Part shown: in pieces, positions 10,870 through 22,689 of the stretch
Position numbering within the stretch: position 1 is the first letter of the stretch
How the letters are laid out: each line of letters starts with the position of its first letter
Translations under genes and position numbers: made by a program
NCBI GenBank assembly: GCA_021186555.1
Contig: JAJKFL010000002.1
Coordinates: 4,911,001-4,975,000, forward strand
DNA: 64,000 nucleotides
Direction of reading: 5' to 3'
Source of the DNA: Reticulitermes speratus
Taxonomy: Eukaryota > Arthropoda > Insecta > Blattodea > Rhinotermitidae
Notes under the pieces: model-generated
Database searches by the model: none
Told to the model about the DNA's origin: nothing
Seen by the model: the letters and a program-made list of their open reading frames with translations, nothing else

Positions 10870-11080
10870 GGGCCCCGTAGCAGATGCTACAGACGCACCG
10901 CAGACTTGACGGCTTATTGTGCAACCCTGCGAGGAAGATGAGGTTTTTTCTACTTTTCCGTTTTAATGGAGCACCGGTGGAATGAAACTGACAGGGGAAA
11001 ACCGAAGCACTCGGAGAAAAACCTGTCCCAGTACCACTTTGTCCACCACAAATCCCGCACGGACTGACCCGGGATCGATA
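10870..11080 (-). mobile_element. SINE-D, head truncated
   Basis: On the plus strand: ggccccgtagcagatgctac (element 3' end), cgcaccgcagacttgacggc, gacaggggaaaaccgaagca, gaaaaacctgtcccagtacc. The tRNA-like head is lost after the gactgacccgggatcga boundary. A complete copy is at 63055. Confidence 0.85.
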
Positions 11081-11340
11081 AGAATCCTTAGTACTGTCAC
11101 TTGAAAGTCGTCACAATGTACAACGTGATGTCGACAAAAAATAATTTTGCTGATACATATTTTGCTACAAAAATACGAGATCATATGGTTCTGCCACCTC
11201 AGAAGTTTGTTACTCTCTGTATAGAGAAATGTTGACGGCATGAGTTGGAATGATCTTTACTGTGATCTGATATGCATTACGACTTTCAGGAAAACCATAT
11301 AGCTGATCGTGACGTAAGAATGGGATAGGTACATGTCACA

Positions 11341-11515
11341 AGGTAAAGGTAAAGGTATCCCATTACAGGCATGGACAGGCCCTTAGGGCTGCTGGAGGTT
11401 GAGGCTCCCAACATTTCTAGACAATCGACAAATGGAGGTGGTCATTTTATCAGCCCTAATCACCGGCCGCCTTTACCCCTCAGGTGATATCCATTGCACT
11501 CATTCCTGTTAGAAG
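11341..11515 (-). mobile_element. SINE-B 3' half
   Basis: Minus-strand match to the 3' part (plus strand: atcccattacaggcatggac, ccggccgcctttacccctca). The head is missing. Confidence 0.8.
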
Positions 11516-11518
11516 CTG

Positions 11519-12340
11519 ACACGTCACAAGGACACAGTGGTATTGCAGCGTTGACTACAAAATATATGACAAATATATGCTTATGTATTACATATGTAAG
11601 TTTAAAGTATTTACAAATATGGCGACGATGCGAATATTTGAGGTCATATCTGACAAAGAGAGCGTAATTATACAGAATGTGCGCTTAAGTGGTGCGTCCT
11701 TGATAAGAAGAAAACAAAAAAAAAATTGCGATAAGGCCATCGGACGTGAACGGGAAAACCATGCAACAGGAAAGGCAGGATTTGTTGACTTCTGTTTGGA
11801 ATTACTTCCTTTAAGTTGTGGTCATTTATAATGCAAATTAGAATTTTAAGAGCGTTGTGAAATAAGTCGCGGACAGACTGTGGTCTTCAGACCACAGGTT
11901 TCGAAAAACTAATTTAATGAAGACACATTTGAAGGCATCAGTTTTAGCGGACAGTCGACGCACATGGACACGTTGTTTCTCTGTATGATTCTGGTGACGT
12001 GACCTTTGTCACACAGACAGTAACTTAACGGAGACTTTCAAACTGCGAACTGGAGGTGGGTACACACATCATTATATCTAACGGGACATGAACGTCCCGT
12101 TTGGCCAATAAAGGTTAAATTAGTGTCTAAGTCCAATTTATTTCAAGCTGTGGCGGAATGGAAAACACATACCGGAAGTTTTGTACAGTAGATGTGACGT
12201 AGCTTCCGGTAAGAAATGTACGTGAAGTAGGTTCCATCGAGACATAAATGTAACTGACTACTACTGATTCTTACAAATTAGTATGTAATTGCCTTTGACA
12301 CAATTATATGTTGATATTACAGTTAGATCTTTAGCGTGTA
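11519..12340. other. Stretch without recognised gene
   Basis: An 84-codon plus frame (11577-11831) with a basic KRKQKKNCDKAIG region is not recognised. Nothing else is supported. Confidence 0.35.
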
Positions 12341-12384
12341 TGGCAACATATTTCGACCCAAACTTATGCCATCTTTAGGCCAAT
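12341..12384 (-). ncRNA. Hammerhead-like motif, mutated core
   Basis: On the minus strand the core is CTAAAGA (12372-12378, G5 changed to A) and GAAA (12351-12354), then TATGTT. Helix I still pairs perfectly over four bases: TGGC (12379-12382) with GCCA (12341-12344), exactly at the junction. Helix II is poor. It is a fossil, but useful because helix I differs in sequence from all other copies. Confidence 0.5.
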
Positions 12385-12529
12385 ATTTTATATAAAATAA
12401 ATTACAATTGCGTGTTTAACTTCTATGTTGATAGACAGAGATCTCTGAAGATCTAATAGTAATATTAATAAACTTTAGTATCGTGGGAAATTACCCCTTT
12501 AAACACGAAGCGTAAACTGTTTCATTTAA

Positions 12530-12740
12530 AGACCCAGTTCGTACCGCGCAGTAAACACTTTTCATCTCGGTTACAAAAAACAAATCAATTTATGTTACAT
12601 AAGGCAAAAGTTGCTGTTTGTTGTAATATAAATACAATACACATAAATACAGTGTGGGCAGAATGTAGAATTTGTGAATGTTAAAACTGTTGATGCATCA
12701 AGTAACCGTTAGGCTTTAATAGGTTAAATACGAATTTCTA
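12530..12740 (-). repeat. Old single-unit copy of the 114-bp satellite element
   Basis: The plus strand has gttcgtaccgcgcagtaaac, then tgctgtttgttgtaata, then cataaatacagtgtgggcag and ggctttaataggttaa. This is the reverse complement of the satellite element with only one unit, well diverged. It shows that the element can exist without expansion. Confidence 0.7.
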
Positions 12741-12894
12741 ACACTATAAAACAAAACGGGATGTTAATACCTAATTCTTACAACTTAACTTGATTTTAAA
12801 TATTTTATTGTACCAGATGGATTATCTTACAACTTATTCTAAAACTATTTGACGGTGATCATAATCTGTGAGTAAATATGTAAACAGGTGCCTT

Positions 12895-13089
12895 GTCTAC
12901 CGCGGTTCGATTCCCGGAAGGGGTAGGGTTTAATATTTGTAGGCCGACTATGAGTCTCACCCAGTCTCCTATACAATGAGTATTGTTTCTTGGGTTCAAA
13001 TCGGGTGGGATGTCTTGCTGAGCATTCGCTTCAGTCTAACACCGACGTTAAGAATGGGTGGACATTTTCCTCCCTATATGCCTTCGTGG
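12895..13089 (+). mobile_element. SINE-C, diverged, abutting SINE-A
   Basis: B-box-like gcggttcgattcccgg, ccagtctcctatacaatg, ctaacaccgacgttaagaat, and an end tatatgccttcgtgg. SINE-A begins at the next base. Confidence 0.75.
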
Positions 13090-13250
13090 GCCGATCGCAG
13101 TGGCCGCTCGGTCTAAGGCGTGGGTGTACGGCCGCTCGCTTGCTGGGATTGTGGGTTCGAATCCCGCCGGGGGCATGGATGTCTGTCTGTTGGGAGTGTT
13201 GTGTGTTGTCAGGTAGATGTCTCTGAGTGGGGCTGATCACTCGTCCAGAG
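13090..13250 (+). mobile_element. SINE-A, 3' truncated
   Basis: The head gccgatcgcagtggccgctc and B box gtgggttcgaatcccgcc are intact. It stops after actcgtccagaggca. Confidence 0.85.
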
Positions 13251-13473
13251 GCAGTATGGCACGGAACACAGCCCGTCCGCAGCTCTCTGATACATCCAGA
13301 GCGCTGGATCCCGTAGCGTCACATTTAAGAACTAGTTCCAAGTGGAGGCCGAAGACACTACTTGGTGAATCAAAATTTATATCAGCAGTTTATTGCAGTT
13401 ATCTTGTTCTTTGTGTACACAAAACATGAAGGATGTAACTGTATTGTTCACAGTACGGCACAGAAGGAAAAAT

Positions 13474-16460
13474 TTAACACTTTAAAGCCCAGTGGTTACT
13501 ATATGTACCACCAGTTTAACGTTCACAAATTCTACGTTCTACCCACACAGTGTATTTATGTGTTTTGTGTGGATCTCAGAACAAACAGCGATTATTTCAC
13601 TGTACAGCATTAACTGACTGGTTTGTATAACAGACGGAGTGTGTTTACTGCGCGGTACGGACTGTATTTATGTGTTTTGTGTGGATCTCAGAACAAACAG
13701 CGATTATTTCACTGTACAACATTAACTGACTGGTTTGTGTAACTGAGACGGAGTGTGTTTACTGCGCGGTACGGACTGTATTTATGTGTTTTGTGTGGAT
13801 CTCAGAACAAACAGCGATTATTTCACTGTACAACATTAACTGACTGGTTTGTATAACTGAGACGGAGTGTGTTTACTGCGCGGTACGGACTGTATTTATG
13901 TGTTTTGTGTGGATCTCAGAACAAACAGCGATTATTTCACTGTACAGCATTAACTGACTGGTTTGTATAACTGAGACGGAGTGTGTTTACTGCGCGGTAC
14001 GAGCTGTATTTATGTGTTTTGTGTGGATCTCAGAACAAACAGCTATTATTTAACTGTACAGCATTAACTGATTGGTTTTATAACTGAGATATAGTGTGTT
14101 TACTGCGCGGTACGGACAATTCTACGTTCTGCCCACACAGTGTATTTATGTGTTTTGTGTGGATCTCAGAACAAACAGCGATTATTTCACTGTACAGCAT
14201 TAACTGACTGGTTTGTATAACTGAGACGGAGTGTGTTTACTGCGCGGTACGAGCTGTATTTATGTGTTTTTGTGTGGATCTGAGAACAAACAGCGATTAT
14301 TTCACTGTACAGCATTAACTGACTGGTTTGTATAACAGACGGAGTGTGTTTACTGCGCGGTACGGACTGTATTTATGTGTTTTGTGTGGATCTCAGAACA
14401 AACAGCGATTATTTCACTGTACAACATTAACTGACTGGTTTGTGTAACTGAACGGAGTGTGTTTACTGCGCGGTACGGACTGTATTTATGTGTTTTGTGT
14501 GGATCTCAGAACAAACAGCGATTATTTCACTGTACAACATTAACTGACTGGTTTGTATAACTGAGACGGAGTGTGTTTACTGCGCGGTACGGACTGTATT
14601 TATGTGTTTTGTGTGGATCTCAGAACAAACAGCGATTATTTCACTGTACAGCATTAACTGACTGGTTTGTATAACTGAGACGGAGTGTGTTTACTGCGCG
14701 GTACGGACTGTATTTATGTGTTTTGTGTGGATCTCAGAACAAACAGCGATTATTTCACTGTACAACATTAACTGACTGGTTTGTGTAACTGAGACGGAGT
14801 GTGTTTACTGCGCGGTACGGACTGTATTTATGTGTTTTGTGTGGATCTCAGAACAAACAGCGATTATTTCACTGTACAACATTAACTGACTGGTTTGTAT
14901 AAGTGAGACGGAGTGTGTTTACTGCGCGTACGGACTGTATTTATGTGTTTTGTGTGGATCTCAGAACAAACAGCGATTATTTCACTGTACAACATTAACT
15001 GACTGGTTTGTGTAACTGAGACGGAGTGTGTTTACTGCGCGTACGGACTGTATTTATGTGTTTTGTGTGGATCTCAGAACAAACAGCGATTATTTCACTG
15101 TACAACATTAACTGACTGGTTTGTGTAACTGAGACGGAGTGTGTTTACTGCGCGGTACGGACTGTATTTATGTGTTTTGTGTGGATCTCAGAACAAACAG
15201 CGATTATTTCACTGTACAACATTAACTGACTGGTTTGTGTAACTGAGACGGAGTGTGTTTACTGCGCGGTACGGACTGTATTTATGTGTTTTTGTGTGGA
15301 TCTCAGAACAAACAGCGATTATTTCACTGTACAACATTAACTGACTGGTTTGTGTAACTGAGACGGAGTGTGTTTACTGCGCGGTACGGACTGTATTTAT
15401 GTGTTTTGTGTGGATCTCAGAACAAACAGCGATTATTTCACTGTACAACATTAACTGACTGGTTTGTATAATGAGACGGAGTGTGTTTACTGCGCGGTAC
15501 GGACTGTATTTATGTGTTTTGTGTGGATCTCAGAACAAACAGCGATTATTTCACTGTACAACATTAACTGACTGGTTTGTGTAACTGAGACGGAGTGTGT
15601 TTACTGCGCGGTACGGACTGTATTTATGTGTTTTGTGTGGATCTCAGAACAAACAGCGATTATTTCACTGTACAACATTAACTGACTGGTTTGTATAAGT
15701 GAGACGGAGTGTGTTTACTGCGCGGTACGGACTGTATTTATGTGTTTTGTGTGGATCTCAGAACAAACAGCGATTATTTCACTGTACAACATTAACTGAC
15801 TGGTTTGTGTAACTGAGACGGAGTGTGTTTACTGCGCGGTACGGACTGTATTTATGTGTTTTGTGTGATCTCAGAACAAACAGCGATTATTTCACTGTAC
15901 AACATTAACTGACTGGTTTGTATAAGTGAGACGGAGTGTGTTTACTGCGCGGTACGGACTGTATTTATGTGTTTTGTGTGGATCTCAGAACAAACAGCGA
16001 TTATTTCACTGTACAGCATTAACTGACTGGTTTGTATAACTGAGACGGAGTGTGTTTACTGCGCGGTACGAGCTGTATTATGTGTTTTGTGTGGATCTCA
16101 GAACAAACAGCTATTATTTAACTGTACAGCATTAACTGATTGGTTTGTATAACTGAGATATAGTGTGTTTACTGCGCGGTACGGACAATTCTACGTTCTG
16201 CCCACACAGTGTATTTATGTGTTTTGTGTGGATCTCAGAACAAACAGCGATTATTTCACTTTACAGCATTAACTGACTGGTTTGTGTAACTGAGACGGAG
16301 TGTGTTTACTGCGCGGTACGGACTGTATTTATTGGTTTTGTGTGGATCTCAGAACAAACAGCGATTATTTCACTGTACAACATTAACTGACTGGTTTGTA
16401 TAACTGAGACGGAGTGTGTTTACAGCGCGGTACGAACTGGATTTTTAAATACAATTCATG
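13474..16460 (+). repeat. 114-bp satellite element, large array (about 26 units)
   Basis: The unique 5' leader reads ttaacactttaaagcccagt, then tatgtaccaccagtttaacg and ttctacgttctacccacaca. It is followed by head-to-tail 114-bp units (tgtatttatgtgttttgtgt, gatctcagaacaaacagcga, ctgactggtttgtgtaactg, gtgtgtttactgcgcggtac), and the array ends in tttttaaatacaattca. The same leader and trailer flank arrays at 27003, 28230, 39356, 46489 and 52444, so this is a dispersed element with an internal tandem array. No long frame is conserved. Class not determined. Confidence 0.92.
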
Positions 16461-16648
16461 CTCAATTTGAAGTTAATTTTCGTTTTTGAAGGCCCGTGTT
16501 CAAGAAGATTATCATATTCTGCTTGATTGTCAAAGTTAAAGTCGATCAAATGTCCCAATAATTTCGCATTTCCAGAAATCAGTGCAGCACGTGACCACAG
16601 ACGACAAATGTGAGCAAAACGCATGCAACCGTTCGTGACAGACCCAAA

Positions 16649-16880
16649 GACAGTGGCGTAGCTAGGGTTTGTGGCACCCGGGGCGAGAGATCATAATAGC
16701 TGCCGCTAACAGAAATTACGAACTTTAAACATATCACAATTATTTATGTAATATCCTTTCATACGGTTCAATAATTTAAAATTTGCTGCTCGCAGAGCAT
16801 CAATTTGTTATTTAAAATATTTATTTTGCCGCCCGGGGCTGCCGCACCACCCCCCTCCAGGTATACCCCCCTCCCTCCGG
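16649..16880 (+). mobile_element. Probable hAT-like fragment, 5' end
   Basis: It starts cagtggcgtagctagggttt, a terminus often seen on hAT-type elements, and includes gcccggggctgccgcacc downstream. The matching right terminus was not found. A right end of similar type (cttcgccactg) lies at 55750. Confidence 0.45.
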
Positions 16881-17042
16881 TCGTAGCCTATTTCTTTTTT
16901 ATATTCCCCGATGCCTGCCTGAAGGGACTGACGAAAACCACTCGTCCCTTGCCACAATACACCCCTGGACATACGGACAGTCTGTATTCACTGGTGTCTC
17001 TTGGTCTTCCTCAGTACTTCCAATCCATAACACTTCAAAATA

Positions 17043-17204
17043 CAGTCGAACCCGTTTATAACGACATAGCTTTATGTGAAACCTCGTCTATAACGTCAGA
17101 TATTCTGTGGTACCAATTAATTCCTCACTGTTAACCATAACAACACTCGTTTATAACGACAAAGTATTCAGTCCCTTTCATGACGTTATAAGCGAGTTCG
17201 ACTG
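17043..17204. mobile_element. pogo/Tigger-like MITE, copy 2
   Basis: Ends CAGTCGAACCCGTTTATAAC and ttataagcgagttcgactg. It shares the interior (cgtctataacgtcagatatt, ttaattcctcactgttaacc) with copy 1 at 10296. A left TA is present; the right flank is CG, so the right duplication is lost. Confidence 0.85.
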
Positions 17205-17485
17205 CGGTATATTTAGCCACCATTTCAATTCGTCGTTAGTAAACAAAGAGCAATTCCACCTACTTGCTGTACAAAGAGTGATTACAGACAGAAACAAAGA
17301 ACAGTCCAGAATAATGACGAGTTAATTGCTTCAGGCACGCCAAGGTCACTTTCTTTCACGCTGTTCCTCAAGCAGAATGGTGTAACGTACAGCTCTGAGC
17401 TTCTGTGTGTGAGGAACCCAGTTCAAATCTCATTCGGGCTGCAAGGTATGCCTCATTTTGCGCTTTTCAATTTCTAATAACCTAG

Positions 17486-17828
17486 CAGGGCCGGCTTTAG
17501 GCCGAGTGGACCGATTTGAGAGCAATCGGGACCCCCTCAGTTACAGGGGGCCCCGGGCTCGTGCGAAATTTGCGAATTAGCGAAAAAAAAAATGTAATTA
17601 GATTTGTTTTTTTTTTGGTTTAATTTTTTTTAATTAAATAAATAATATATTTGACTGATGGCTTGATTAAAAGTAAATGAAAATTGATAAAAATAGAACA
17701 TTTTAATTTTTCATGCTAGCTTACGTTAATATACCAAGATGTTAGTCCTTTTGTTGCTCTGCAAAATAAATTTAGGGGCCCGCCACAAGGATCGCAATCG
17801 GGCCCCGTGTTTGCTAAGGCCGGCGCTG
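17486..17828. mobile_element. hAT-like non-autonomous element with 8-bp duplication
   Basis: Termini CAGGGCCGGCTTTAGG and CTAAGGCCGGCGCTG are inverted. Flanks TAACCTAG (17478-17485) and TAACCTAC (17829-17836) differ at one base. The interior repeats a GC-rich block near both ends (gcaatcggg.. and gcaatcgggccccgtg). There is no transposase. Confidence 0.88.
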
Positions 17829-17977
17829 TAACCTACGCTTTAACCGCCATCACCCGTTGCCCAAACGCTTAACCCACTAATACCGTCATATCCCCATCTA
17901 ATCCCCTATGTTAACAGCTAACTTACACACTGAGTGCACCGTGTACTATCTCCTTGGTGCAGAGGTTTCTTTTTTCA

Positions 17978-18231
17978 ATGTCTCGACAGCCCCTTTGGGG
18001 GCCTATGCCGCTTCATTTTTCGAGGCTTCACGATCACATGTTTTAGACACACCACACTAGGTAGGACTCCTCTGGACGAGTGATCAGCCCGTCGCAGAGA
18101 CCTCTACCTGACAACACACAACACTCACAAGAGACAGACATCCATGCCCTAGGCGGGATTCGAACCTGCAATCTCAATAAGCTAGCGGCTGTAGACCCAC
18201 GCCTTAGACCGCGCGGCCTCTGGGATCGGCC
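17978..18231 (-). mobile_element. SINE-A, full length
   Basis: On the plus strand it runs from the tail (tctcgacagcccctttgggg) to the head (gcgcggcctctgggatcggc); the B box is cgggattcgaacctgc. Next to it is a (TA)n tract at 18265-18283. Confidence 0.9.
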
Positions 18232-19224
18232 GAGTATCTTTAAACACAGCAAAAAAGTATGTATGTATATATATATATATAATATATAAACCTGAAAGGC
18301 CGAAATACATTTTGCTGTAACCAGCTCTCCATCATACATACTATTTTCTTTTATTTTTCACTAATTTTATGTATCTGTATCTTCTATTTACCTTTGTTTA
18401 ATGTACTCATAATTATTTACATAGGTTTTGGGAAAAATTTTGTAACTTTTCTTTGCACACGCTGTAAATATTTTCTTCGAAATGTCATAAAAACCACAGC
18501 ATATTTTGACATTAGTTGTGTCTTATGTAATTAGTATGGCTCCATTTATTCATTCCAACTTGCCCTTAAGGCGGCTTGTAAAACGTCTGACGACGTTCGT
18601 ACGTTGCGTGCCTACATTCAACAAAATTGCTATAACGTCGTTATTAGAAGTTTGATGTTTGTCAAATGTCTCGTAGCTCAGCCCGTATCTGTTTTATGCA
18701 GGATATTGTGGAAACGAATTTAGCGCAACAAGGATATACGAAGCTAGTACAAAAATGCCGCTATGGCCAAAAGAAGGCCGTATCTGCGAATATTATTTTG
18801 ACATAAAGAAATAAATTGGCAGATTTTAGAGCTGGGAAACAAATGTTAAAATACTGAAATGACGCTTATGTACCGACATCAGCGTCGTTGGTCAAAGGTG
18901 CTAAAAATTATGAGTAAAGTTTGGTGTTTGATTGCAGTAAAGCCACTGTTGCTCTAAGATGGTGCTATCTGAAGTTGGAGTCTGGAATGCGGTCTGACCA
19001 GTGTTCGTGTGTAAGATTGAGGTATTAGAGGCGGGAGGGGTGAGGTAGACTGTGTCTGTGTGATGCTGGGAGCGTATGGCACTCTATGGGTCACAGAGAG
19101 TGCCATCCACAGACTCTTAAGTCAGATTCGCCCTTTCTGAAAGTCGATGACGACGAATTGTGGCACAAATAAAGATCTCGGTGGAGCCCGTATTGAGAAA
19201 CGAAGAGCTCAACAGATACTCAAG
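18232..19224. other. Stretch without recognised gene
   Basis: Apart from the short TA tract there is no repeat or gene I can support. Small frames only. Confidence 0.4.
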
Positions 19225-19655
19225 AAACTCGACGCATTTTATTGCGCTTAAATGTTCATTAATGTGTTCACAAAAGCCCGCCCACTTTTCCCTTTCACAG
19301 CCAATCCACTCTACGTCCTACCATCCTACTCATTTAAGGGCCATTTTAATATTATCCTCATCTACGCCGAGGTCTTCCAAGTGGTCTCTTTCGTTTAGAT
19401 TTCCCCACCTAAGATTCTGTATGCATTTCTCTTCTCGTCCATACGTGCCACATTCCCCGCCCATCTCATCCGCCCTCATTTGATCACCTAAGAGTGAGGA
19501 GTTACAAATCTTGAAGCTCATAGTTACGTATTTTTTTCCAGTATCATCTTACTTCCACTTAGGCTTAAATATTTCAGTCGGTATCCTGTTCTCGAACAGC
19601 CTCAGTCTATGTTCTTCCCTTAATGTAAGAGATGAAATTTTCACACTCAGACAAA
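19225..19655 (-). pseudogene. LINE reverse-transcriptase C-terminal remnant (RTE-like)
   Basis: The minus strand reads TLREEHRLRLFENRIPTEIF, then after a break DEMGGECGTYGREEKCIQ and a second frame with KRNAYRIL-like text. It then has the 3' stretch whose plus strand is ttcattaatgtgttcacaaa. I know this order (TLREEHRLRVFEN, RRMRWAGHVARMG, then a short 3' end) from many insect RTE-type LINEs. Frameshifts and stops show it is dead and 5' truncated. Confidence 0.75.
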
Positions 19656-19687
19656 AGAGTGGGCAAAATTGTAGTTATTTTACGTGC

Positions 19688-20069
19688 TTGTCGACCTCGG
19701 TGGACTAGTGGTTAGCGTGCTCGCCACTGGACCCAAGGTTCGCGGGTTCGATCCCGACCGAGGTCGATGGATTTTTAAGGGTGATAAAAATCCGTAGCAC
19801 CACTTCCTTCGGAGGGGAAGTAAAGCCGTCGGTCCCATGTCGTAGATTTACGGCATGTAAAAGAACCTTACGGGCATGAATAGAACTAGTAATGCTCGTA
19901 AGCAAAATTCAGCGGCCATTTCTCACCCAAGATGCCTGATGTGACTGCCAGAGCCATCTGGCAGTCACATCAGGATTGTGGTCTGGTCACTCACTGCCAC
20001 AAATGCACAAGACCTCGTAACCTCGGAAAGAGGAGGCCCAAGCCCATATATAGGGCTGTCGAGTCATGG
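19688..20069 (+). mobile_element. SINE-E, full length
   Basis: tRNA-like head: tcggtggactagtggttagc as A-box region and cgcgggttcgatcccgac as B box. The body includes cggtcccatgtcgtagattt and taaaagaaccttacgggcat; the tail is tatatagggctgtcgagtca, followed by a TTA-rich tract. The tail resembles SINE-A (gggctgtcgag), so the two families may share a LINE partner. Confidence 0.85.
19935..19974. repeat. Perfect 18-bp hairpin inside SINE-E
   Basis: cctgatgtgactgccaga (19935-19952) pairs perfectly with 19957-19974 across the loop gcca. Confidence 0.9.
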
Positions 20070-20229
20070 TTATTATTATATATATATTATTATTATTATT
20101 ATATAAATCACGTATTATATTTTTTACTTTTAACGCAATATACACGTTGCGTAACGCAGTTTATGGTTAGTAATCAGGGTGTATTTGAAATGGAAACTGT
20201 ATTGATAAAAGGAGTGTAGCTGTCTACAA

Positions 20230-20305
20230 AGAGACAGAAGTACGTACCATGTACGTCACAGGCAGACAGAAGTACGTACCATGTACGTCACAGGCAGACA
20301 ATAAA
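20230..20305 (+). repeat. 33-bp direct repeat, two copies
   Basis: agtacgtaccatgtacgtca occurs at 20238 and 20271. The unit itself contains a nearly palindromic gtacgtaccatgtacgt. Confidence 0.8.
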
Positions 20306-20697
20306 CGTATACAGGAAGTAGATAAACTAAATATCTGTGAGTTATTTATTTATCATACCAATTCATGCACAATTTTTTTTACAATATTAAATTGTTACAT
20401 CCTTATAAGTAAAATGTTGAACGTTAAAATATTAGTCTATTGTTTTTGAGTCCTGATTGAGCTCATACACTGTATGTGTATTGAAATATCACTAAAATGT
20501 TACAATTGTTACATATTTTTAAAGTTTTTTGAAATTAGTGGCAGATTTGGTCTTGTATCCTTTCGTTACCGTAGGGTATGTAGTGGTTTTGTGTATGTGT
20601 TGCTGTGTGTTACGTCGTGTCGGCTGCGTTCGACAGCTGTGTGGTGACTCAATATCTGTGGATATCTGTGAGTTCTGACACGTGGAAAATCAAAATA

Positions 20698-20774
20698 CAG
20701 GGTATACACAAAAGAAAGGTGCGGTTTCAATGGTGAATAAAGGGAAACCGCACCATTCGTTTGTGTATACCCTG
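20698..20774. mobile_element. Palindromic mariner-like MITE, copy 1
   Basis: CAGGGTATACACAAA at the left and TTTGTGTATACCCTG at the right are flanked by TA at 20696-20697 and 20775-20776. The inner arms share GGTGCGGTTTC and GAAACCGCACC. It is 77 bp with no coding capacity. Confidence 0.88.
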
Positions 20775-21253
20775 TATATCCGTGCAAAATAGCGCCGTCT
20801 TCGTGCTAACACAAGCCTTCAGGTTTCCACGCCACCTGTTGCTCAAACATCGAGTCTTCTTTTGGATTTCTACACAGTTTTCGTGGACGTTTCGGAAGAA
20901 CTTACTACCTTCCATCTTCAGTGTCAGTGACTTGATTCAAGGGAGACGGTGATTAAAATCACCAACTCCCATTTTTATTAGTCAGTCAGGGGCCTAAGTA
21001 ATGTCCTTGATTTTTTTTTGTGCGTTTTTGTGCGTTACGCGATGTTTTTGCCGGAACCAGCTGCACCGTAAATCGTGGTACGCAATCACGCATTGCAGTG
21101 TATTAAACGTTAGGATCTTAACTGTGCCGTATTCATGTGGCCTCATAATGAAACGTGGTCGGTGTCGAGATTTTCTCTAATGGCGGCCACTCGGCACCAG
21201 TAATTCACCTTGTAGATCGTATCTTCACGTTCCACTGCCTGCAGTCCTATATA

Positions 21254-21331
21254 CAGGGTATACACAAAATAATGGTGCGGTTTCAATAGTTTTCACTATT
21301 GAAACCGCACCATTCTTTTGTGTATACACTG
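21254..21331. mobile_element. Palindromic mariner-like MITE, copy 2
   Basis: Same ends as copy 1 (CAGGGTATACACAAA and TTTGTGTATACACTG, TA on both sides). Here the arms pair through to the centre: AATGGTGCGGTTTCAATAGT against ACTATTGAAACCGCACCATT, with a tiny loop. Confidence 0.9.
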
Positions 21332-21333
21332 TA

Positions 21334-22193
21334 TTTCAGTTAAGGTGCAAATATGGTCGTTAAATACGCTTACATGAAACGTACAAAAGGAAAATGGGGC
21401 CTTACTTACGTAACTATGTTAGCGAACAAGCGACGAATCATGAGCTACAATCAGTACTTATAACCAGCTCTAGACTTAACGCCATGACGGGAATTTAATT
21501 AATTAGTTTTTGTCAGGAAACACAATTTGGGCGGTGGTCTATATATATATATATATATATGATCCTAAACCGGTCTGTGTTAAATGTAGCCAGATTTTAT
21601 TTAAAACGGACAGTTCTCTTATGACCTGTTCATGTATTTTCTCTATTTTCAATCCGCTTATAAATTTAAAGGTCATCACTAATCCGTGAAACCTAAAGCC
21701 TAACATTTTATAAGACAGTTGTAGAATTTCATGGATATACAGGGTTTTTTTTTATTGGGAAAGACAGGTTGATATTCAACAATAATAATAAGAACACATT
21801 TTAATAAGCCATGTGGTCTATAAGGAATTTTAATTAGTTTTAACCCGTAGGGGGTGTATATAGAGCAATCTGGTTTTATCCCTGACCTTTCCTGAGATCC
21901 GTGGAACAAAGCAATATTAGATGCATGAAATTAAGTTTCGTTACAAGAAAGAAATTGCCTATGGCGACTTTGTTAAATAATAAATCGTAATTGAATAGAT
22001 TTCGAAGGTGTTTTTTTAAAGCTGATAGCACTTATAACAGAACTGTCTGTAACTGTGAACTGATGTCATCGTGTAGAACGAGAAATGATATCTAAGGTGA
22101 ATAATAGCATATTAGTTTATACAATACTGCATAACCCAAAACAGGAAACTTCCAACAGATTGTTTGTTAGCACCACAACCAGAATTTTTCTTT
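21334..22193. other. Stretch without recognised gene
   Basis: It contains a (TA)n at 21541-21560. No gene or dispersed repeat recognised. Confidence 0.4.
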
Positions 22194-22444
22194 CTATGGC
22201 TCAACGGCCCCTTGGGGGCCTAGGCCTCATCATTTCGAGACTTCACGATCACACACTCAGGCACACCACAGTCGGTAGGACTCCTCTCGACGAGTGACCA
22301 GCCCGTCGCAGAGACCTCTACCTGACAACACACAACACTCACAACATACAGACATCCATGCCCCCGGTGGGATTCGAACCCGCAATCCTAGTAAGCGAGC
22401 GACCGCAGACCCACGCCTTAGACCGCGCGGCCACTGGGATCGGC
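22194..22444 (-). mobile_element. SINE-A, full length
   Basis: Plus-strand text runs from ggccccttgggggcctagg (tail) through tcgcagagacctctacctga to cgcgcggccactgggatcgg (head). B box gggattcgaacccgc intact. Confidence 0.9.
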
Positions 22445-22689
22445 AGAATCTTTGTATATGCAAATTAAATGCCAAGTCCGTACATTTGTGTATTTTTTTA
22501 AACTGCCTTTGATGCGATGTTTAATATTCATCCGCTTTATTTATCATTTACTCACACGGCGTCATGTACCAATTCCACAAAAATTTTAACATAATTTGTC
22601 GAAAAAAATGTATCCCAGAGACATCTAACGATAGAGCTATTTTAACAAGTATGCGAAGGCAGAGGGTAAATATGTCCCAGTACACGTCA

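Noticed and set aside
13474-16460. Centromeric satellite
   Set aside because: The same arrays have a fixed leader and trailer and lie at six separate sites between other repeats, so this is a dispersed element and not a continuous centromere block.
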